The notes under the pieces were generated by a model. It was not told the DNA's origin and ran no database searches. It saw nothing but the letters and a program-made list of their open reading frames with translations. DNA of 64,000 bases from Mycobacterium florentinum (GTDB taxonomy: Bacteria > Actinomycetota > Actinomycetes > Mycobacteriales > Mycobacteriaceae): assembly GCF_010730355.1 (NCBI RefSeq), contig NZ_AP022576.1, forward strand, positions 62,001 to 126,000, written 5' to 3'. Both the position numbers and the translations under genes were made by a program. Of this stretch, positions 47,115 through 58,672 are shown in pieces; position 1 is the first letter of the stretch, and each line of letters begins with the position of its first letter.

Positions 47115-48262
47115 TGGACAACGGCTCGATGGCCTCGGACGATGTTGCCACTGGTCTTTCTCCGGGTCGTTTGCAATTGCCGGCTATGCGGGTGTTGGTG
47201 GCCCCGGATTGCTACGGCGACAGTCTTTCGGCGCTAGAAGCTGCCGCCGCCATCGCGACCGGCTGGACCCGATCCCGCCCGGGCGACCAGTTCATCGTCG
47301 CCCCGCAGTCCGACGGCGGCCCCGGTTTCATCGAGGTGCTGGCCAACCGGATCGGGGAGAAGCGGCGCGTCGAGGTGGTTGGGCCGCTGGACACGGCGGT
47401 GGAGGCCGAGTGGGTCTGGGATCCGGAGACGGCGACCGCATACCTGGAAATCGCCCAGGCCTGCGGGCTCGGACTGCTCGGCCGGCCGGCCGACCCCGAG
47501 ACCGCGCTGGCGGCGCACAGCAGGGGAGTCGGACAGCTGATCGCCGAGGCGCTGCAGGCCGGAGCGAGACGAATCGTGGTGGGGCTGGGCGGCAGTGCGT
47601 GCACCGACGGCGGCCAAGGCATGATCGCCGAGCTGGGCGGGCTGGAAATCGCCCGCCACCAGCTGGCAGAGGTCGAGCTGATCGCCGCGTCCGACACCGA
47701 ATATCCGCTGGTGGGACCCTGGGGTGCGGCCCGGGTGTTCGGGCCGCAGAAGGGTGCGGACACGGCGACGGTCGCGGCACTGGAAGTTCGCCTCGAGGCG
47801 TGGGCACTGCAACTGGAAGCGGTGGCCGGACGCGACGTGAGCTCCGAACCGGGTGCCGGTGCGGCCGGCGGTATCGGCGCGGGCCTGCTCGCGCTCGGCG
47901 GCCGCTGCGAGTCCGGCGCGGCGATCATCGCCGAGCACACCCATTTGGCCGACGACCTCGACATCGCCGAGCTGATCGTCACCGGAGAAGGCAAGTTCGA
48001 CGAGCAATCCCTGCACGGGAAGGTAGTCGGGCAACTCGCGGCGGCGGCCGGGCCGCTGGGAATTCCGGTGATCGTGCTGGCCGGGCAGGTCGGGCTGGAG
48101 AAAACCGCGGTGCGAACGGCGGGCATCATGTCCGCGCTGTCCATGGCCGAGTACGCCGGCTCGGTGGGATTGGCGCTGGCCGACGCGGCAAACCAGCTGA
48201 TGGGATTAGCGTCACAGGTGGCGGCGCGACTCGGGAATAGCGGTCCCGCGAGGTACCGTTGA
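47114..48262 (+). CDS. Glycerate kinase family protein (Rv2205c type)
   Basis: This glycerate-2-kinase-type enzyme (382 aa from this ATG) converts glycerate to a phosphoglycerate. Motifs are [36 protein letters not shown], the [13 protein letters not shown] block and [11 protein letters not shown]. The M. tuberculosis protein begins near the ATG at 47186 (358 aa), which lacks a good ribosome site here. The ATG at 47114 joins the upstream micro-ORF by TGATG, so I list the longer form; either start is possible. Divergent from DUF3043. Confidence 0.85.
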   Translation: MDNGSMASDDVATGLSPGRLQLPAMRVLVAPDCYGDSLSALEAAAAIATGWTRSRPGDQFIVAPQSDGGPGFIEVLANRIGEKRRVEVVGPLDTAVEAEWVWDPETATAYLEIAQACGLGLLGRPADPETALAAHSRGVGQLIAEALQAGARRIVVGLGGSACTDGGQGMIAELGGLEIARHQLAEVELIAASDTEYPLVGPWGAARVFGPQKGADTATVAALEVRLEAWALQLEAVAGRDVSSEPGAGAAGGIGAGLLALGGRCESGAAIIAEHTHLADDLDIAELIVTGEGKFDEQSLHGKVVGQLAAAAGPLGIPVIVLAGQVGLEKTAVRTAGIMSALSMAEYAGSVGLALADAANQLMGLASQVAARLGNSGPARYR

Positions 48263-48332
48263 CGCATTGGGTTTTACCCGAGTGGTTCGGGTGCCCGGGC
48301 ACCTACCCAACAACAGGCATGTAGGAGAAGTA

Positions 48333-48692
48333 ATGACGGTGCAAAACGAGTCGAGCGCCACGACCACCCACGGCGTAATCCTGACCGAGGCCGCCGCCAC
48401 CAAGGCGAAGTCCCTGCTGGACCAAGAGGGACGCGACGACCTGGCGCTGCGCATCGCAGTTCAGCCGGGCGGATGCGCAGGCCTGCGCTACAACCTGTTC
48501 TTCGACGACCGCGCCCTGGACGGCGACCTGACCGCGGACTTCGGTGGGGTGAAGTTGACCGTGGACCGGATGAGCGCTCCCTACGTGGAAGGCGCGTCGA
48601 TCGACTTCGTGGACACCATCGAAAAGCAGGGCTTCACGATCGACAACCCGAACGCCACGGGTTCTTGCGCCTGCGGGGACTCCTTCAACTGA
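48333..48692 (+). CDS. HesB/IscA-type iron-sulfur carrier (Rv2204c type)
   Basis: This 119-aa A-type carrier has three conserved cysteines, in GGCAG (near 48) and in SCACGDSF near the C-terminus. VTLTEAA-like helix ILTEAAATKAKSL opens the fold. Such proteins receive Fe-S clusters and pass them to apo-enzymes. The ATG follows GGAGAAG. Fe-S targets in the window include LipA and the Rieske protein, but no link is shown. Confidence 0.93.
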   Translation: MTVQNESSATTTHGVILTEAAATKAKSLLDQEGRDDLALRIAVQPGGCAGLRYNLFFDDRALDGDLTADFGGVKLTVDRMSAPYVEGASIDFVDTIEKQGFTIDNPNATGSCACGDSFN

Positions 48693-48715
48693 CCCCGACG
48701 GGTTAGTACGCGGGG

Positions 48716-49381
48716 CTAGTACGAGCCCCCGGTGCGCAGCACGTACGAGCACACCAGGATGTCGCCGCGCTGGAACAGCAGCTGCGCGACGCCCTGGACC
48801 TGACCGCGCAGCGGCCCGCCGGTGGCGGGCGATACCTGCATGGTGAACAGCGCCTGAACCTGGTACTGCGACAGGTACACGATCTTGTCGATCGAGGTCA
48901 GCTGGACCTGGGAAAACTGCTTGCGGAACGCATCGCTGCTCAGCTTGGCCAGCGCCTGGTCGGACCTGCGGTCCTTCACGCCGTCGTAGAGGCCGCAGAG
49001 CGCGTTGCGGGCGATCTCCTCGGTGTTGCGGTTCTCCAGCGCGTCCAGATAGCCCTGAATCGCCGTTTTGGCCGTCGCCTCGGAGAACGCGGCACCGGTG
49101 TTGGCGCCGTTGGTGCGCACCCCGTACACGATCGCTGCCGTCATCCCGGCCACCAGGGCGATCGCCGCCAGCACCCCGATGATCATGCGCCGCGGTGAGC
49201 GCCGATTCGGGTAGCCCGGTGGCGGCGGTCCCGGGTAGGCGCCCGGCGGCGGCTCGTTGGCGGGCCCGGGCGCGTAGGGCGTCTCGCCGACCGGGGGATC
49301 TTGCGGGAAGTCGACCGGCTCGGTGTATGGCACGGGTCCGTCGGCGCCGACAGGGTGGTTCGGCGAGTGCGGACCGCCCAT
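48716..49381 (-). CDS. Membrane protein with NTF2-like outer domain (Rv2203 type)
   Basis: This 221-aa protein has an N-terminal Pro/Gly-rich cytosolic part (about 60 residues), one transmembrane helix (about 68-88), then an outer domain with GYLDALENRNTEE and CGLYDGVKDRR that resembles NTF2-like or DUF4878-type folds, ending with Cys (VCSYVLRTGG). Two Cys may pair. Role unknown. It faces the adoK gene divergently. Confidence 0.8.
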   Translation of the reverse strand: MGGPHSPNHPVGADGPVPYTEPVDFPQDPPVGETPYAPGPANEPPPGAYPGPPPPGYPNRRSPRRMIIGVLAAIALVAGMTAAIVYGVRTNGANTGAAFSEATAKTAIQGYLDALENRNTEEIARNALCGLYDGVKDRRSDQALAKLSSDAFRKQFSQVQLTSIDKIVYLSQYQVQALFTMQVSPATGGPLRGQVQGVAQLLFQRGDILVCSYVLRTGGSY

Positions 49382-49402
49382 TGTGGTTCTCCTACGTGGT
49401 AG

Positions 49403-50536
<1,134 letters not shown>

Positions 50537-50544
50537 GAGCCGTC

Positions 50545-50604
50545 GAGTGTGAACTCACGGCGGCGAGTGTGAGCTGGCGGCGTTGAGTGTGCGCTGAGGA
50601 CGGC
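50545..50604. repeat. Three tandem 20-bp units with GAGTGTG
   Basis: GAGTGTG occurs at 50545, 50565 and 50585, a strict 20-bp spacing, with the rest of each unit similar (GAGTGTGAACTCACGGCGGC, then GAGTGTGAGCTGGCGGCGTT, then GAGTGTGCGCTGAGGACGG). An inverse CACACTC stands at 50633-50639. It lies between the adoK and asnB stops and may act as a terminator region or a dispersed intergenic repeat. Confidence 0.65.
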
Positions 50605-50647
50605 GACACGCCGACGAGCTGCGCCCAGGCGTCACACTCAAGCCTGC

Positions 50648-52597
50648 TTAGAGCTGTACGGGGTATACCGGTTCGCTGATCTGGGGCACCACGGTGTGCT
50701 CGACGAAGATCGCGTGCCAAAGCATGAAGATCAGCACCGTCCACAGCCGGCGGCTGTGATCGCTGACGCCGCTTCGGTGTTCGTCGAGCATCCGGCGCAC
50801 GGCGGCGGTGTCGACGAGATGGCCGGCCTGCGAGGCGTCCACCATCGCGTAGGCCCACTCCAGCAGTTCGCCGGCGCGCAGCCAGTGCCGGATGGGCACC
50901 GGGAAGCCGAGCTTGGGCCGGTGCAGCACGTGGGCCGGAACGATCGGTTCCAGTGCCCGTCGCAGCGCGTACTTGGTGGTGGTGCGGGTGATCTTCGCCT
51001 CGACGGGTAGCCGGGACGCGACGGCGAACACCTCGGGGTCCAGGAACGGCACCCGCAGCTCCAGCGAGTTGGCCATCGTCATCTTGTCGGCCTTGACCAG
51101 AATGTCGCCGCGCAGCCAGGTGAACAGGTCGACATGCTGCATGCGGGCCACCGGATCCCAGCCCGCCGATTCGGCGTACACCGAGGCCGTCACGTCGGTA
51201 TGCGTCCACTCCTCGCGGAACCCGGTCAGCACGTCGCGCAGCTGGGCATCCGAGAAGCTGCGGGCGTTGCCGTAGTAGCGCTCCTCGAGCGTCAGCGAAC
51301 CGCGATGCAGCAGGCTCTTGCCGCGCATGCCGTCGGGCAGCGGCTTGCTCATCTTGCCCATCGAGCGCCGCAGCGGCCGCGGGAGATAGTCAAAGGGCTT
51401 GAGCGACAGCGGTTCTCGATAGATCGTGTAGCCGCCGAACAGCTCGTCGGCGCCCTCGCCGGAGAGCACTACCTTGACGTGTTTGCGGGCCTCGCGGGCG
51501 ACGAAGAACAGCGGGACCAGCGCCGGGTCGGCGACGGGCTCGTCGAGGTACCAGACGATCTCGGGCAGGGCGGCGACGAACTCGTCCGCGCTCACCACCT
51601 TGGCGATGTGGCGGGCGCCGATCGCCTCGGCCGAGGCCACCGCGACGTCGATCTCGGAGAATCCCTCGCGCTCGAATCCGGTGGTGAACGTGATCAGCCG
51701 GGGGTTGTGCCGGATCGCCAGCGCCGCGATCGCGGTGGAGTCGATGCCGCCGGACAGGAACGCCCCGACGGTGACGTCGGCCCGCATGTGCTTGGCCACC
51801 GAGTCCTCGAGCACCGCGGTGATCTCGTCGTAGCGGGCCTGCTCGGTGTCGCGGGTCAATGGCACCGCGGCGAAACGCGGCACGAAATAGCGGGTGACCT
51901 GCGGTGGCAACCCGGGCCGGATCCGCGCGTAGCAGCCCGATTCCAGCCGGCGCACCCCGCGGTGCAGCGTCTCGGGCTCCGGCACGTACTGCAGCACGGT
52001 GTAGTGCTGGACGGCTCGGGTGTCGATCGCGGTGTCGAATCCCACCAGATCGACGAGATCGAGCAGGCATTTCTTCTCGCTGGCTACCGCCGTTCCGCCG
52101 GTGCCGGTCGCCATGAACAGCGGCTTGATACCGAAAGGGTCTCGGGCGCAGAACAATTCGCGGGTCACGGTATCCCACAGGGCAAAGGCGAACATGCCGC
52201 GCAGCCGCGTCAACACCTCGGTGCCCCAGTGGTGATAGCCGGCGACGATGGCCTCGCCGTCACCGTCGGTGGCGAAGGTGGCGCCGTGCCGGGCGGTCAG
52301 TTCGTCGCGCAGCTCGAGGTAGTTGTAGATCTCGCCGTTGAACACCAGGACGTAGCGGTCCGGTGCCTCGGGCGGCCCCCAGCGCAGCGGCTGATGCGAA
52401 TGCGCGATGTCGATGATGGACAGCCGGTTGAAACCGAACACGACCGACCCGTCGGCGCCAGGATCCGTCCACGTGCCCGGCTCGTCGGGGCCGCGGTGAC
52501 GCATCAGATGCGACGAGCGGGCGATCGCGCCGTCGGCTCGGGCCGCGTCCGTCTCGACGCCGCCGGGGTCGGCGACAAAGGCCAGCAGTCCACACAC
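50648..52597 (-). CDS. asnB: Asparagine synthetase (glutamine-hydrolysing)
   Basis: AsnB (649 aa; tuberculosis 652) forms asparagine from aspartate, ATP and glutamine. The GTG at 52597 puts Cys2 directly after the initiator, so processing exposes the catalytic N-terminal Cys (MCGLLAF). The glutaminase domain includes RHRGPDE and NGEIYNY. The synthetase domain has the ATP loop SGGIDST and the [12 protein letters not shown] motif. A longer frame upstream would bury the Cys and is rejected. Divergent from ctaC. Confidence 0.95.
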   Translation of the reverse strand: MCGLLAFVADPGGVETDAARADGAIARSSHLMRHRGPDEPGTWTDPGADGSVVFGFNRLSIIDIAHSHQPLRWGPPEAPDRYVLVFNGEIYNYLELRDELTARHGATFATDGDGEAIVAGYHHWGTEVLTRLRGMFAFALWDTVTRELFCARDPFGIKPLFMATGTGGTAVASEKKCLLDLVDLVGFDTAIDTRAVQHYTVLQYVPEPETLHRGVRRLESGCYARIRPGLPPQVTRYFVPRFAAVPLTRDTEQARYDEITAVLEDSVAKHMRADVTVGAFLSGGIDSTAIAALAIRHNPRLITFTTGFEREGFSEIDVAVASAEAIGARHIAKVVSADEFVAALPEIVWYLDEPVADPALVPLFFVAREARKHVKVVLSGEGADELFGGYTIYREPLSLKPFDYLPRPLRRSMGKMSKPLPDGMRGKSLLHRGSLTLEERYYGNARSFSDAQLRDVLTGFREEWTHTDVTASVYAESAGWDPVARMQHVDLFTWLRGDILVKADKMTMANSLELRVPFLDPEVFAVASRLPVEAKITRTTTKYALRRALEPIVPAHVLHRPKLGFPVPIRHWLRAGELLEWAYAMVDASQAGHLVDTAAVRRMLDEHRSGVSDHSRRLWTVLIFMLWHAIFVEHTVVPQISEPVYPVQL

Positions 52598-52750
52598 GGC
52601 CCCCAATATGCCGCACTTCGGCGATGCTTGGGGGCACCGCACCGGGCCGGTTGCGGCGACGCGGCCGCCGACCGGTCGGGGTTTAGTCGCCGGGCTGTGC
52701 GGCGTGGTCTACGCTGCGTAGTATTCGACGTTCGAGCAGGAGGCGCCAAC

Positions 52751-53851
52751 GTGACACCCGGCGGGCAGTTCCGTTCGCAGCGTTTGTCGCAGGGCATATT
52801 TCAGCGCCGTTCGCCAGACGCATCCAGGGGTATTTCCCGTCGTCTTCGACCGTTGGCGCTGGCCGCGACGCTGGGCGTGCTGGCGGTCACCCTCAGCGGA
52901 TGCAGCTGGCAGACGGTGTTTGCTCTCGGCTGGCCCGAGGGCATCACGCCGCAGGCTCACCTCAACCGGGAGCTGTGGATCGGCGCGGTGATCGCTTCGC
53001 TGGTTGTCGGCATGATCGTGTGGGGCCTGATCTTCTGGTCGGCGGCCTTCCATCGGAAGAAGGCGACGGACACCGAACTGCCCCGGCAGTTCGGCTACAA
53101 CATGCCGCTCGAGCTGGTGCTGACGGTGACGCCGTTCCTGATCATCTCGGTGCTCTTCTACTTCACCGTCGTGGTGCAGGAGAAGATGCTGCACCTGGAC
53201 AAGAACCCCGAAGTTGTGATCGACGTCACGGCCTTCCAGTGGAACTGGAAGTTCGGCTATCAGAAGGTCGACTTCAAGGACGGCACGCTGAGCTACGACG
53301 GCGCCGATGAGGCCCGCAAGAAGGCGATGGTCTCCAAGCCCGAGGGCAAGGATGAGCACGGCGAGGAGCGCGTCGGGCCGGTGCGCGGAATCAACACCGA
53401 GGACCGGACCTACCTGAACTTCGACAAGGTCGAGACCCTCGGGACTCCCCAGGAAATTCCGGTGCTGGTGCTGCCGGCCGGCAAGCGCATCGAATTCGTA
53501 TTGAATTCAGCCGATGTCATCCACGCTTTCTGGGTGCCGGAATTCCTCTTCAAGCGCGACGTGATGGCCTACCCCAAGCAAAACAACTCGGTCAACGTCT
53601 TCCAGGTCGAAGAGATCACCAAGACCGGGGCGTTCGTCGGCCACTGCGCGGAGATGTGCGGCACGTATCACTCGATGATGAACTTCGAGGTCCGCGTCGT
53701 TGAGCCCAATGACTTCAAGGCTTATTTGCAGCAACGGATCGACGGAAAGACGAACGCCCAAGCGTTGCAGGCGATCGCCCAGTCTCCGATAGCGGTGACC
53801 ACTCATCCGTTTGACACTCGCCGCGGCGAACTGACCCAACCAGTAGGTTAG
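52751..53851 (+). CDS. ctaC: Cytochrome c oxidase subunit II
   Basis: CtaC (366 aa) is the CuA subunit of the aa3 oxidase. The N-terminal signal has a lipobox (TLSGC) and two membrane helices (about 75-98 and 120-140) follow. The periplasmic domain binds CuA through His in [11 protein letters not shown] and the [14 protein letters not shown] loop with its two Cys, His and Met. The GTG at 52751 lies 8 bp after CAGGAGG. Followed by ctaF at 8 bp. Confidence 0.96.
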   Translation: MTPGGQFRSQRLSQGIFQRRSPDASRGISRRLRPLALAATLGVLAVTLSGCSWQTVFALGWPEGITPQAHLNRELWIGAVIASLVVGMIVWGLIFWSAAFHRKKATDTELPRQFGYNMPLELVLTVTPFLIISVLFYFTVVVQEKMLHLDKNPEVVIDVTAFQWNWKFGYQKVDFKDGTLSYDGADEARKKAMVSKPEGKDEHGEERVGPVRGINTEDRTYLNFDKVETLGTPQEIPVLVLPAGKRIEFVLNSADVIHAFWVPEFLFKRDVMAYPKQNNSVNVFQVEEITKTGAFVGHCAEMCGTYHSMMNFEVRVVEPNDFKAYLQQRIDGKTNAQALQAIAQSPIAVTTHPFDTRRGELTQPVG

Positions 53852-53859
53852 GAGACGCA

Positions 53860-54279
53860 ATGCATATCGAAGCGAGGCTGTTCGAATTCTGCGCCGCGTT
53901 CTTCGTCCTGTGCGCGGTGCTTTACGGGATACTGACCGCGCTGTACGCCACGGGCGGCGAGGAGTGGGCCGGTACCACCGCGTTGGCGCTGACCGGCGGT
54001 CTGGCGTTGATCACGGCCACCTTCTTCCGGTTTGTGGCCCGCCGCCTCGATACCCGGCCCGAGGACTACGAGGGTGCTGAAATCAGCGACGGTGCAGGGG
54101 AATTGGGATTCTTCGCGCCGCACAGCTGGTGGCCGTTGATGCTCGCGTTGTCCGGCTCGGTGGCCGCGGTCGGTATCGCGCTGTGGTTGCCCTGGCTGAT
54201 CGTCGCCGGCGTGGTGTTCATCCTTGCGTCGGCCGCCGGATTGGTCTTCGAGTATTACGTGGGCCCCGAGAAGCACTGA
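53860..54279 (+). CDS. ctaF: Cytochrome c oxidase subunit IV, CtaF
   Basis: This 139-aa protein with four transmembrane helices is the actinobacterial subunit IV of the aa3 oxidase, corresponding to Rv2199c. The first helix opens the protein ([16 protein letters not shown]), and [14 protein letters not shown] precedes the third. It stabilises the bcc-aa3 supercomplex, built with the QcrCAB and CtaC/CtaE proteins of this window. Confidence 0.93.
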   Translation: MHIEARLFEFCAAFFVLCAVLYGILTALYATGGEEWAGTTALALTGGLALITATFFRFVARRLDTRPEDYEGAEISDGAGELGFFAPHSWWPLMLALSGSVAAVGIALWLPWLIVAGVVFILASAAGLVFEYYVGPEKH

Positions 54280-54461
54280 TTTGCATCTCAAAGGTAACAA
54301 TCCGGGCATCAGTTGAGCCGCCGCCCGTTTGCCAAGACTTCTTTGCGCTACTCGGTTCGGTAGGGTTTGCGCAGGCACATGAGAATCTCCCGAGCACGTG
54401 CGACACGGTGTACCCCTGGAGCCCCGTGCGCAGGTGAGGCAGTTGGACAGGGCAGGCAGAC

Positions 54462-55427
54462 ATGAGCGGGCCGAAACCCCCGGGATGGGAACCCGACGAA
54501 CCCGATTCGGACAGTGAGTTCGACCACGAACCGATTTCCGGTGGCGAGCCCGGCGCCGATTTAGCCGAGCACGACGACGAATTGCCTGCCGGTGGCGAAC
54601 TCGAACCATTCGCCGACAGCGGCGCAATACCGGCGGCAGACCAGACCGGCGAGACGGACGCCTATTCGCGTGCCTACTCCGCGCCCGAGTCCGAGCATTT
54701 CATCAGCGGCGCGTATGTGCCGGCCGACCTGAGGCTCTACGACTACGAGAGCTACGAGGACGCATCCGACGACGACGATGACGACGACGGCACCCCGCGC
54801 TGGCCGTGGGTGGTCGGCGTCGCTGCCATCGTGGCCGCGATCGCGCTGGTGGTCTCGGTTTCGCTGTTGTTCGCGCGCACCGACACCAATCAACTTGCCA
54901 ACCCGGGCACCAGCACCTCGTCCACACCGCCGGTGCAGGACGAAATCACCACGACCAAGCCACCGCCACCCCCGCCGCCCACTACCGAACCGCCGCCACC
55001 GCCACCGACAGCTACGGAGACCCAGACAGTGACGGTGACGCCACCGCCTCCACCGCCGCCACCGCCGCCCCCGCCGACCACCGCGCCGCCGGCCAGCACG
55101 TCGGCGACCGCGGCCCCGCCTCCTGCGCCGCCACCGCCTCCGACGACGCCGGCGGGCCCCCGCCAGGTCACCTATTCGGTGACCGGGACCAAGGCGCCGG
55201 GCGACATCATCTCGGTGACGTACGTCGACGCCTCCGGCCGCTCACGCACCCAGCACAACGTGTACATCCCGTGGTCGATGACGGTCACGCCGATCTCGCA
55301 ATCCGACGTCGGCTCCGTTCAGGCGTCCAGTCTTTTCCGGGTCAGCCGGCTCAATTGCTCCATTACCACCAGCGACGGAACGGTGTTGTCGTCCAACAAC
55401 ACCGACCAGCCGCAGACGAGTTGCTGA
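54462..55427 (+). CDS. mmpS3: MmpS-family membrane protein MmpS3
   Basis: This 321-aa protein has a long acidic cytosolic N-terminus (to about 112, with a run of seven Asp near 105), one transmembrane helix (about 114-137) and an outer part. The outer part begins with a large Thr/Pro linker, including runs of up to twelve prolines, and ends with an MmpS domain ([20 protein letters not shown] and a Cys pair). It is longer than M. tuberculosis MmpS3 because of the linker. MmpS proteins pair with MmpL transporters, but none is here. The stop shares a base with the next start (TGATG). Confidence 0.9.
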   Translation: MSGPKPPGWEPDEPDSDSEFDHEPISGGEPGADLAEHDDELPAGGELEPFADSGAIPAADQTGETDAYSRAYSAPESEHFISGAYVPADLRLYDYESYEDASDDDDDDDGTPRWPWVVGVAAIVAAIALVVSVSLLFARTDTNQLANPGTSTSSTPPVQDEITTTKPPPPPPPTTEPPPPPPTATETQTVTVTPPPPPPPPPPPPTTAPPASTSATAAPPPAPPPPPTTPAGPRQVTYSVTGTKAPGDIISVTYVDASGRSRTQHNVYIPWSMTVTPISQSDVGSVQASSLFRVSRLNCSITTSDGTVLSSNNTDQPQTSC

Positions 55428-56059
55428 TGGTCAGCAGATACTCCGCGTATCGACGCGGGTCAGACACCGTTCCGCCCGACGTCATCGATCGCCTTCTGCT
55501 GGGCACGTGCGCCGCGATCTGGCTGCTGTTGCTGGGCGTCAGCGTGGCCGCTGTCGTCGCGCTGGCCGACCTGGGCCGGGGCTTCCACAGCGCGGCCAGG
55601 AATACGCACAGCACGCCGTGGGTGTTGTACGCCGTCATCATCGTGTCCGCGTTGATCATCGCCGGGGCGGTCCCGGTGCTGTTGCGGGCCCGTCGGATGA
55701 CCAAGGCCGAACCGCCGGTCGTTCGGTCGACGGCCCTGCAGGGACGTCCACCGGCCCGGCAGACCACCACCCGCACCGTGGTCGAACGGGTGCGCCCGCA
55801 GCGTGCTCAGGTGACCGGCGCGGACGGGGAGTGGTCCGGGGAGGCCGTCGACCGAATCTTTTTGCGGGGTGCCGTCGTTTTGACCGGCACCATGGGTCTC
55901 GCACTGATCGCCGTGGCCGCCGCGACGTATTCGATGGCCGTCGGGCATGACGGTCCGTCCTGGGTCGGCTACGGGCTGGCCGGGGCCATCACCGCGGCGA
56001 TGCCGGCGATCGAGTGGCTCTTCGTTCGGCAGCTACGCCGCGAGGTCGCGGCGAGCTAG
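55427..56059 (+). CDS. Multi-pass membrane protein (Rv2197c type)
   Basis: This 210-aa protein has four predicted helices (about 30-50, 67-87, 145-165 and 175-195), with a basic loop between helices two and three (VVERVRPQRAQVTGADGEW). Function unknown; conserved next to mmpS3 in mycobacteria. Start ATG 55427 overlaps the mmpS3 stop. Confidence 0.82.
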   Translation: MVSRYSAYRRGSDTVPPDVIDRLLLGTCAAIWLLLLGVSVAAVVALADLGRGFHSAARNTHSTPWVLYAVIIVSALIIAGAVPVLLRARRMTKAEPPVVRSTALQGRPPARQTTTRTVVERVRPQRAQVTGADGEWSGEAVDRIFLRGAVVLTGTMGLALIAVAAATYSMAVGHDGPSWVGYGLAGAITAAMPAIEWLFVRQLRREVAAS

Positions 56060-56082
56060 TCGATCGGCACGCCCGACAAGTC

Positions 56083-56316
56083 TCACGATGCTTTGGCGTA
56101 CCTGCGAACCAACTCGTCCTCCCGGAACGTGCTGGTGTGCTGCAGGCCTCCGGCGTCACGGCAGAAAAATGTCCACTTTCCCGGACTTTTCTGCGGCGCA
56201 CCGATCATCTTCACGGTGTATTGCAGACCGGTGGGCAACAGCGTACCGATGACGTCACCAACCCGGATCTGGGAGGGATGAATCTCGGGTGCGTCAGTCC
56301 AGTCTTGTGTCGCCAT
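56083..56316 (-). CDS. Small hypothetical protein
   Basis: This 77-aa acidic-to-neutral protein reads MATQDWTDAPEIHPSQIRVG at its start and holds RVGDVIGTLLPTGLQYTVK and a single Cys (FFCRDAGG). Beta-rich; no signal peptide. Not recognised. The ATG at 56316 gives the shortest sensible form. Convergent with the Rv2197c-type gene. Confidence 0.55.
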   Translation of the reverse strand: MATQDWTDAPEIHPSQIRVGDVIGTLLPTGLQYTVKMIGAPQKSPGKWTFFCRDAGGLQHTSTFREDELVRRYAKAS

Positions 56317-56578
56317 GTTTTGGCATCCCCACTTCCGTTGCCCCAACACTACGTGGGATGGCGCGATCTATGACCATTATCGATGGTGCGGGTGGTATTC
56401 GTCTCACCGTGGCGTAGCGTCAAGCGTGAGTTGTTTTCTTTGTCCGCGGTGGTATGCCGCATCGGCGCGGATGACACCTAGCTCTGCCACCCCGCAATCG
56501 TGAGGGCGGTGCCGATGGCGAAGGGAACCCGCCCGTGAATCGTGTAGTCCTCGGCGACGCGGGCCGGCGACGTCCGCG

Positions 56579-57019
56579 ATGACCCGTCCGTTCGGCAGCC
56601 GGGGCCGAACCGATCCGGTCCGGCTGTCGGTGGCCCGTAAGCTCGGCCGCGCCATCGACGGCGCCTGGTGGCCGCGCGCGGACCGCATCACCAACGAATT
56701 GCCCGCCCTCGTCGCGATGCTGACGCCCCTGTTGGGGGACATCACGGCGATCAACGTCAATTGGCAACCGCTACAACGGCCGCCCGACATCAACTGGCCG
56801 GGTTGGGAACTCAAGCGTCACCACATCATGACCATCTGCGGCGAAAATGCTCAGGTCAATCTGCTGATCATCCCGTACGCGACCCACAACCCGCTCGCTC
56901 AGATGGTGCTGCGCTGCGCGGCCGACCTACCGGTCGGTGCCGCCGACCGCGAGAAGTCCGCATTCGTGACCGCGGGTTCGATCCTGCGGGCGGCCGAACA
57001 GCAGCGCACCGCCAGCTGA
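56579..57019 (+). CDS. DUF5994 family protein
   Basis: This 146-aa protein has RLSVARKLGRAIDGAWWPRA and LTPLLGDITAINVNWQ, resembling the DUF5994 family found in mycobacteria and other actinobacteria, all of unknown function. No signal peptide. It ends 6 bp from the qcrB stop on the other strand. The 262 bp before it on the plus strand hold no gene that I can support. Confidence 0.7.
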   Translation: MTRPFGSRGRTDPVRLSVARKLGRAIDGAWWPRADRITNELPALVAMLTPLLGDITAINVNWQPLQRPPDINWPGWELKRHHIMTICGENAQVNLLIIPYATHNPLAQMVLRCAADLPVGAADREKSAFVTAGSILRAAEQQRTAS

Positions 57020-57025
57020 CGCGGG

Positions 57026-58672
57026 CTAGTGCTCGCCGTTCGGGGATCCGTTGGTCTCCTGGCGTTCCCGCAGCGCGGTCAGCGCGCGCTGCTCGGAGGC
57101 GTGGGCAGCCTCGCGCAGCGCCGCATCCTCGGACGGTGGGTCGGCGAACAAGAAGCTGCCGCTACCCGGCGAACCGGCGGAGCCCAGCTTGTTCATCTTG
57201 TTGGGCACCGGCGCCCCCTGGTACTCCAGCGGGAGCGGGTGGCCGTGGTCGTCGACCGGGCCGAGCGGCTGGTGCAGCTCGATGTAGGCACCGTGCGGCA
57301 GCCGCTTGATGATGCCGGTCTCGACGCCGTGCTCGAGCAGCGCGCGGTCGCTGCGCTGCAGCCCGACACACCACCGGTAGGTGATGAAGAAGACGAACGG
57401 CGGCAGGATCACCATGCCGATGCGCCCGATCCACGTCGTCGCGTTCAGCGAGATGTGGAACGTGAACGCGATGATGTCGTTCATCGCGCACAGGGTCAAC
57501 AGCATGTAGAAGGAGATCGCCATCGCGCCGATCGAGGTGCGCACCGGGACATCGCGCGGCCGCTGCAGCAGGTTGTGGTGGGCCTTGTCGCCGCTGAACC
57601 GCTTCTCCAGGAACGGATAGACGACCAGCAGCCCGAAGACGCCGCCCATGATCAGCGCGACCCAGACCACCGCGGGGATGGTGTGGTGCCAGAAGTAGAA
57701 CTCCCACGGCGGCCAGATACGGGCCAGGCCTTCCGTCCACATCATGTAGAAGTCGGGCTGCGAGCCAGCCGACACCTGAGATGGCTTGTAGGGGCCCAGG
57801 TTCCAGATCGGATTGATCTGCAGCAGGCCACCCATCAGGCCCAGCACGCCGACGATGGCGGCGAAGAATGCGCCGGACTTGACCGCGAACACCGGCATCA
57901 CGCGCACGCCGACGACGTTGTGCTCGGTGCGTCCGGGGCCGGGGAACTGGGTGTGCTTCTGGAACCACACCATGGCCAGGTGCAGCCCGATCAGCGCCAG
58001 GATGATGCCCGGGATCAACAGAATGTGTAGGGCATACATCCGGGGGATCAGGATGGTGCCGGGGAAGTCGCCGCCGAAAAGTGCCCAGTGCAGCCAGGTT
58101 CCGATCACCGGCATGCCCAGCGTGATCGACGAGAGTGCGGCCCGCAGACCGATACCCGAGAGCAGGTCGTCGGGCAGTGAGTAACCGAAGTAGCCCTCGA
58201 ACATGGACAGGATCAGCAGCAGGGAGCCGATGACCCAGTTCGCCTCGCGGGGCCGGCGGAACGCGCCGGTGAAGAAGATGCGGGCCAGGTGCACCATGAT
58301 CGATGCGGAGAACATCAACGCGGCCCAGTGGTGGATCTGCCGGACGAACAGGCCACCGCGGACCTCGAAGGAGATGTCGAGTGCGGACTGGTAGGCCCGC
58401 GACATCTCGACGCCGCGCAGCGGCTGGTAAACGCCGTTGTAGGTGACGTCGACCATCGACGGGTCGAAGAACAGCGTCAGGTACACGCCGGTGATCAGCA
58501 GCACGAAGAAGCTGTACATCGCGATCTCACCGAGCAGGAACGACCAGTGCGTCGGGAAGACCTTGTTGAGCTGCCGGCGGACCGCGGCCGACGGGTGATA
58601 CCGGGTGTCGATGTCCTCGCCCTGGCGGGCCAGGACATCACCGATCTTCGGGGGACTCAGTTTGGGACTCAT
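57026..58672 (-). CDS. qcrB: Menaquinol-cytochrome c oxidoreductase, cytochrome b subunit
   Basis: QcrB (548 aa) is the cytochrome b of the bcc complex and the target of telacebec-type drugs. It has many membrane helices, a Qo-site PDDLLSG-type loop after HLARI, histidine haem ligands in the [11 protein letters not shown] region, and a long actinobacterial C-terminal tail. Its ATG overlaps the qcrA stop (ATGA). Operon order ctaE-qcrC-qcrA-qcrB matches other mycobacteria. Confidence 0.97.
   Translation of the reverse strand: MSPKLSPPKIGDVLARQGEDIDTRYHPSAAVRRQLNKVFPTHWSFLLGEIAMYSFFVLLITGVYLTLFFDPSMVDVTYNGVYQPLRGVEMSRAYQSALDISFEVRGGLFVRQIHHWAALMFSASIMVHLARIFFTGAFRRPREANWVIGSLLLILSMFEGYFGYSLPDDLLSGIGLRAALSSITLGMPVIGTWLHWALFGGDFPGTILIPRMYALHILLIPGIILALIGLHLAMVWFQKHTQFPGPGRTEHNVVGVRVMPVFAVKSGAFFAAIVGVLGLMGGLLQINPIWNLGPYKPSQVSAGSQPDFYMMWTEGLARIWPPWEFYFWHHTIPAVVWVALIMGGVFGLLVVYPFLEKRFSGDKAHHNLLQRPRDVPVRTSIGAMAISFYMLLTLCAMNDIIAFTFHISLNATTWIGRIGMVILPPFVFFITYRWCVGLQRSDRALLEHGVETGIIKRLPHGAYIELHQPLGPVDDHGHPLPLEYQGAPVPNKMNKLGSAGSPGSGSFLFADPPSEDAALREAAHASEQRALTALRERQETNGSPNGEH

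Noticed and set aside
51134..52750. Upstream extension of the ctaC reading frame through the opposite-strand asnB gene
   Set aside because: The GTG at 52751 with CAGGAGG before it starts the lipoprotein signal; the region above belongs to asnB.
54960..55160. CCG/CCA repeats that could be read as a CRISPR or satellite array
   Set aside because: They encode the proline linker of MmpS3 in one continuous frame; no spacers or palindromic repeat units.
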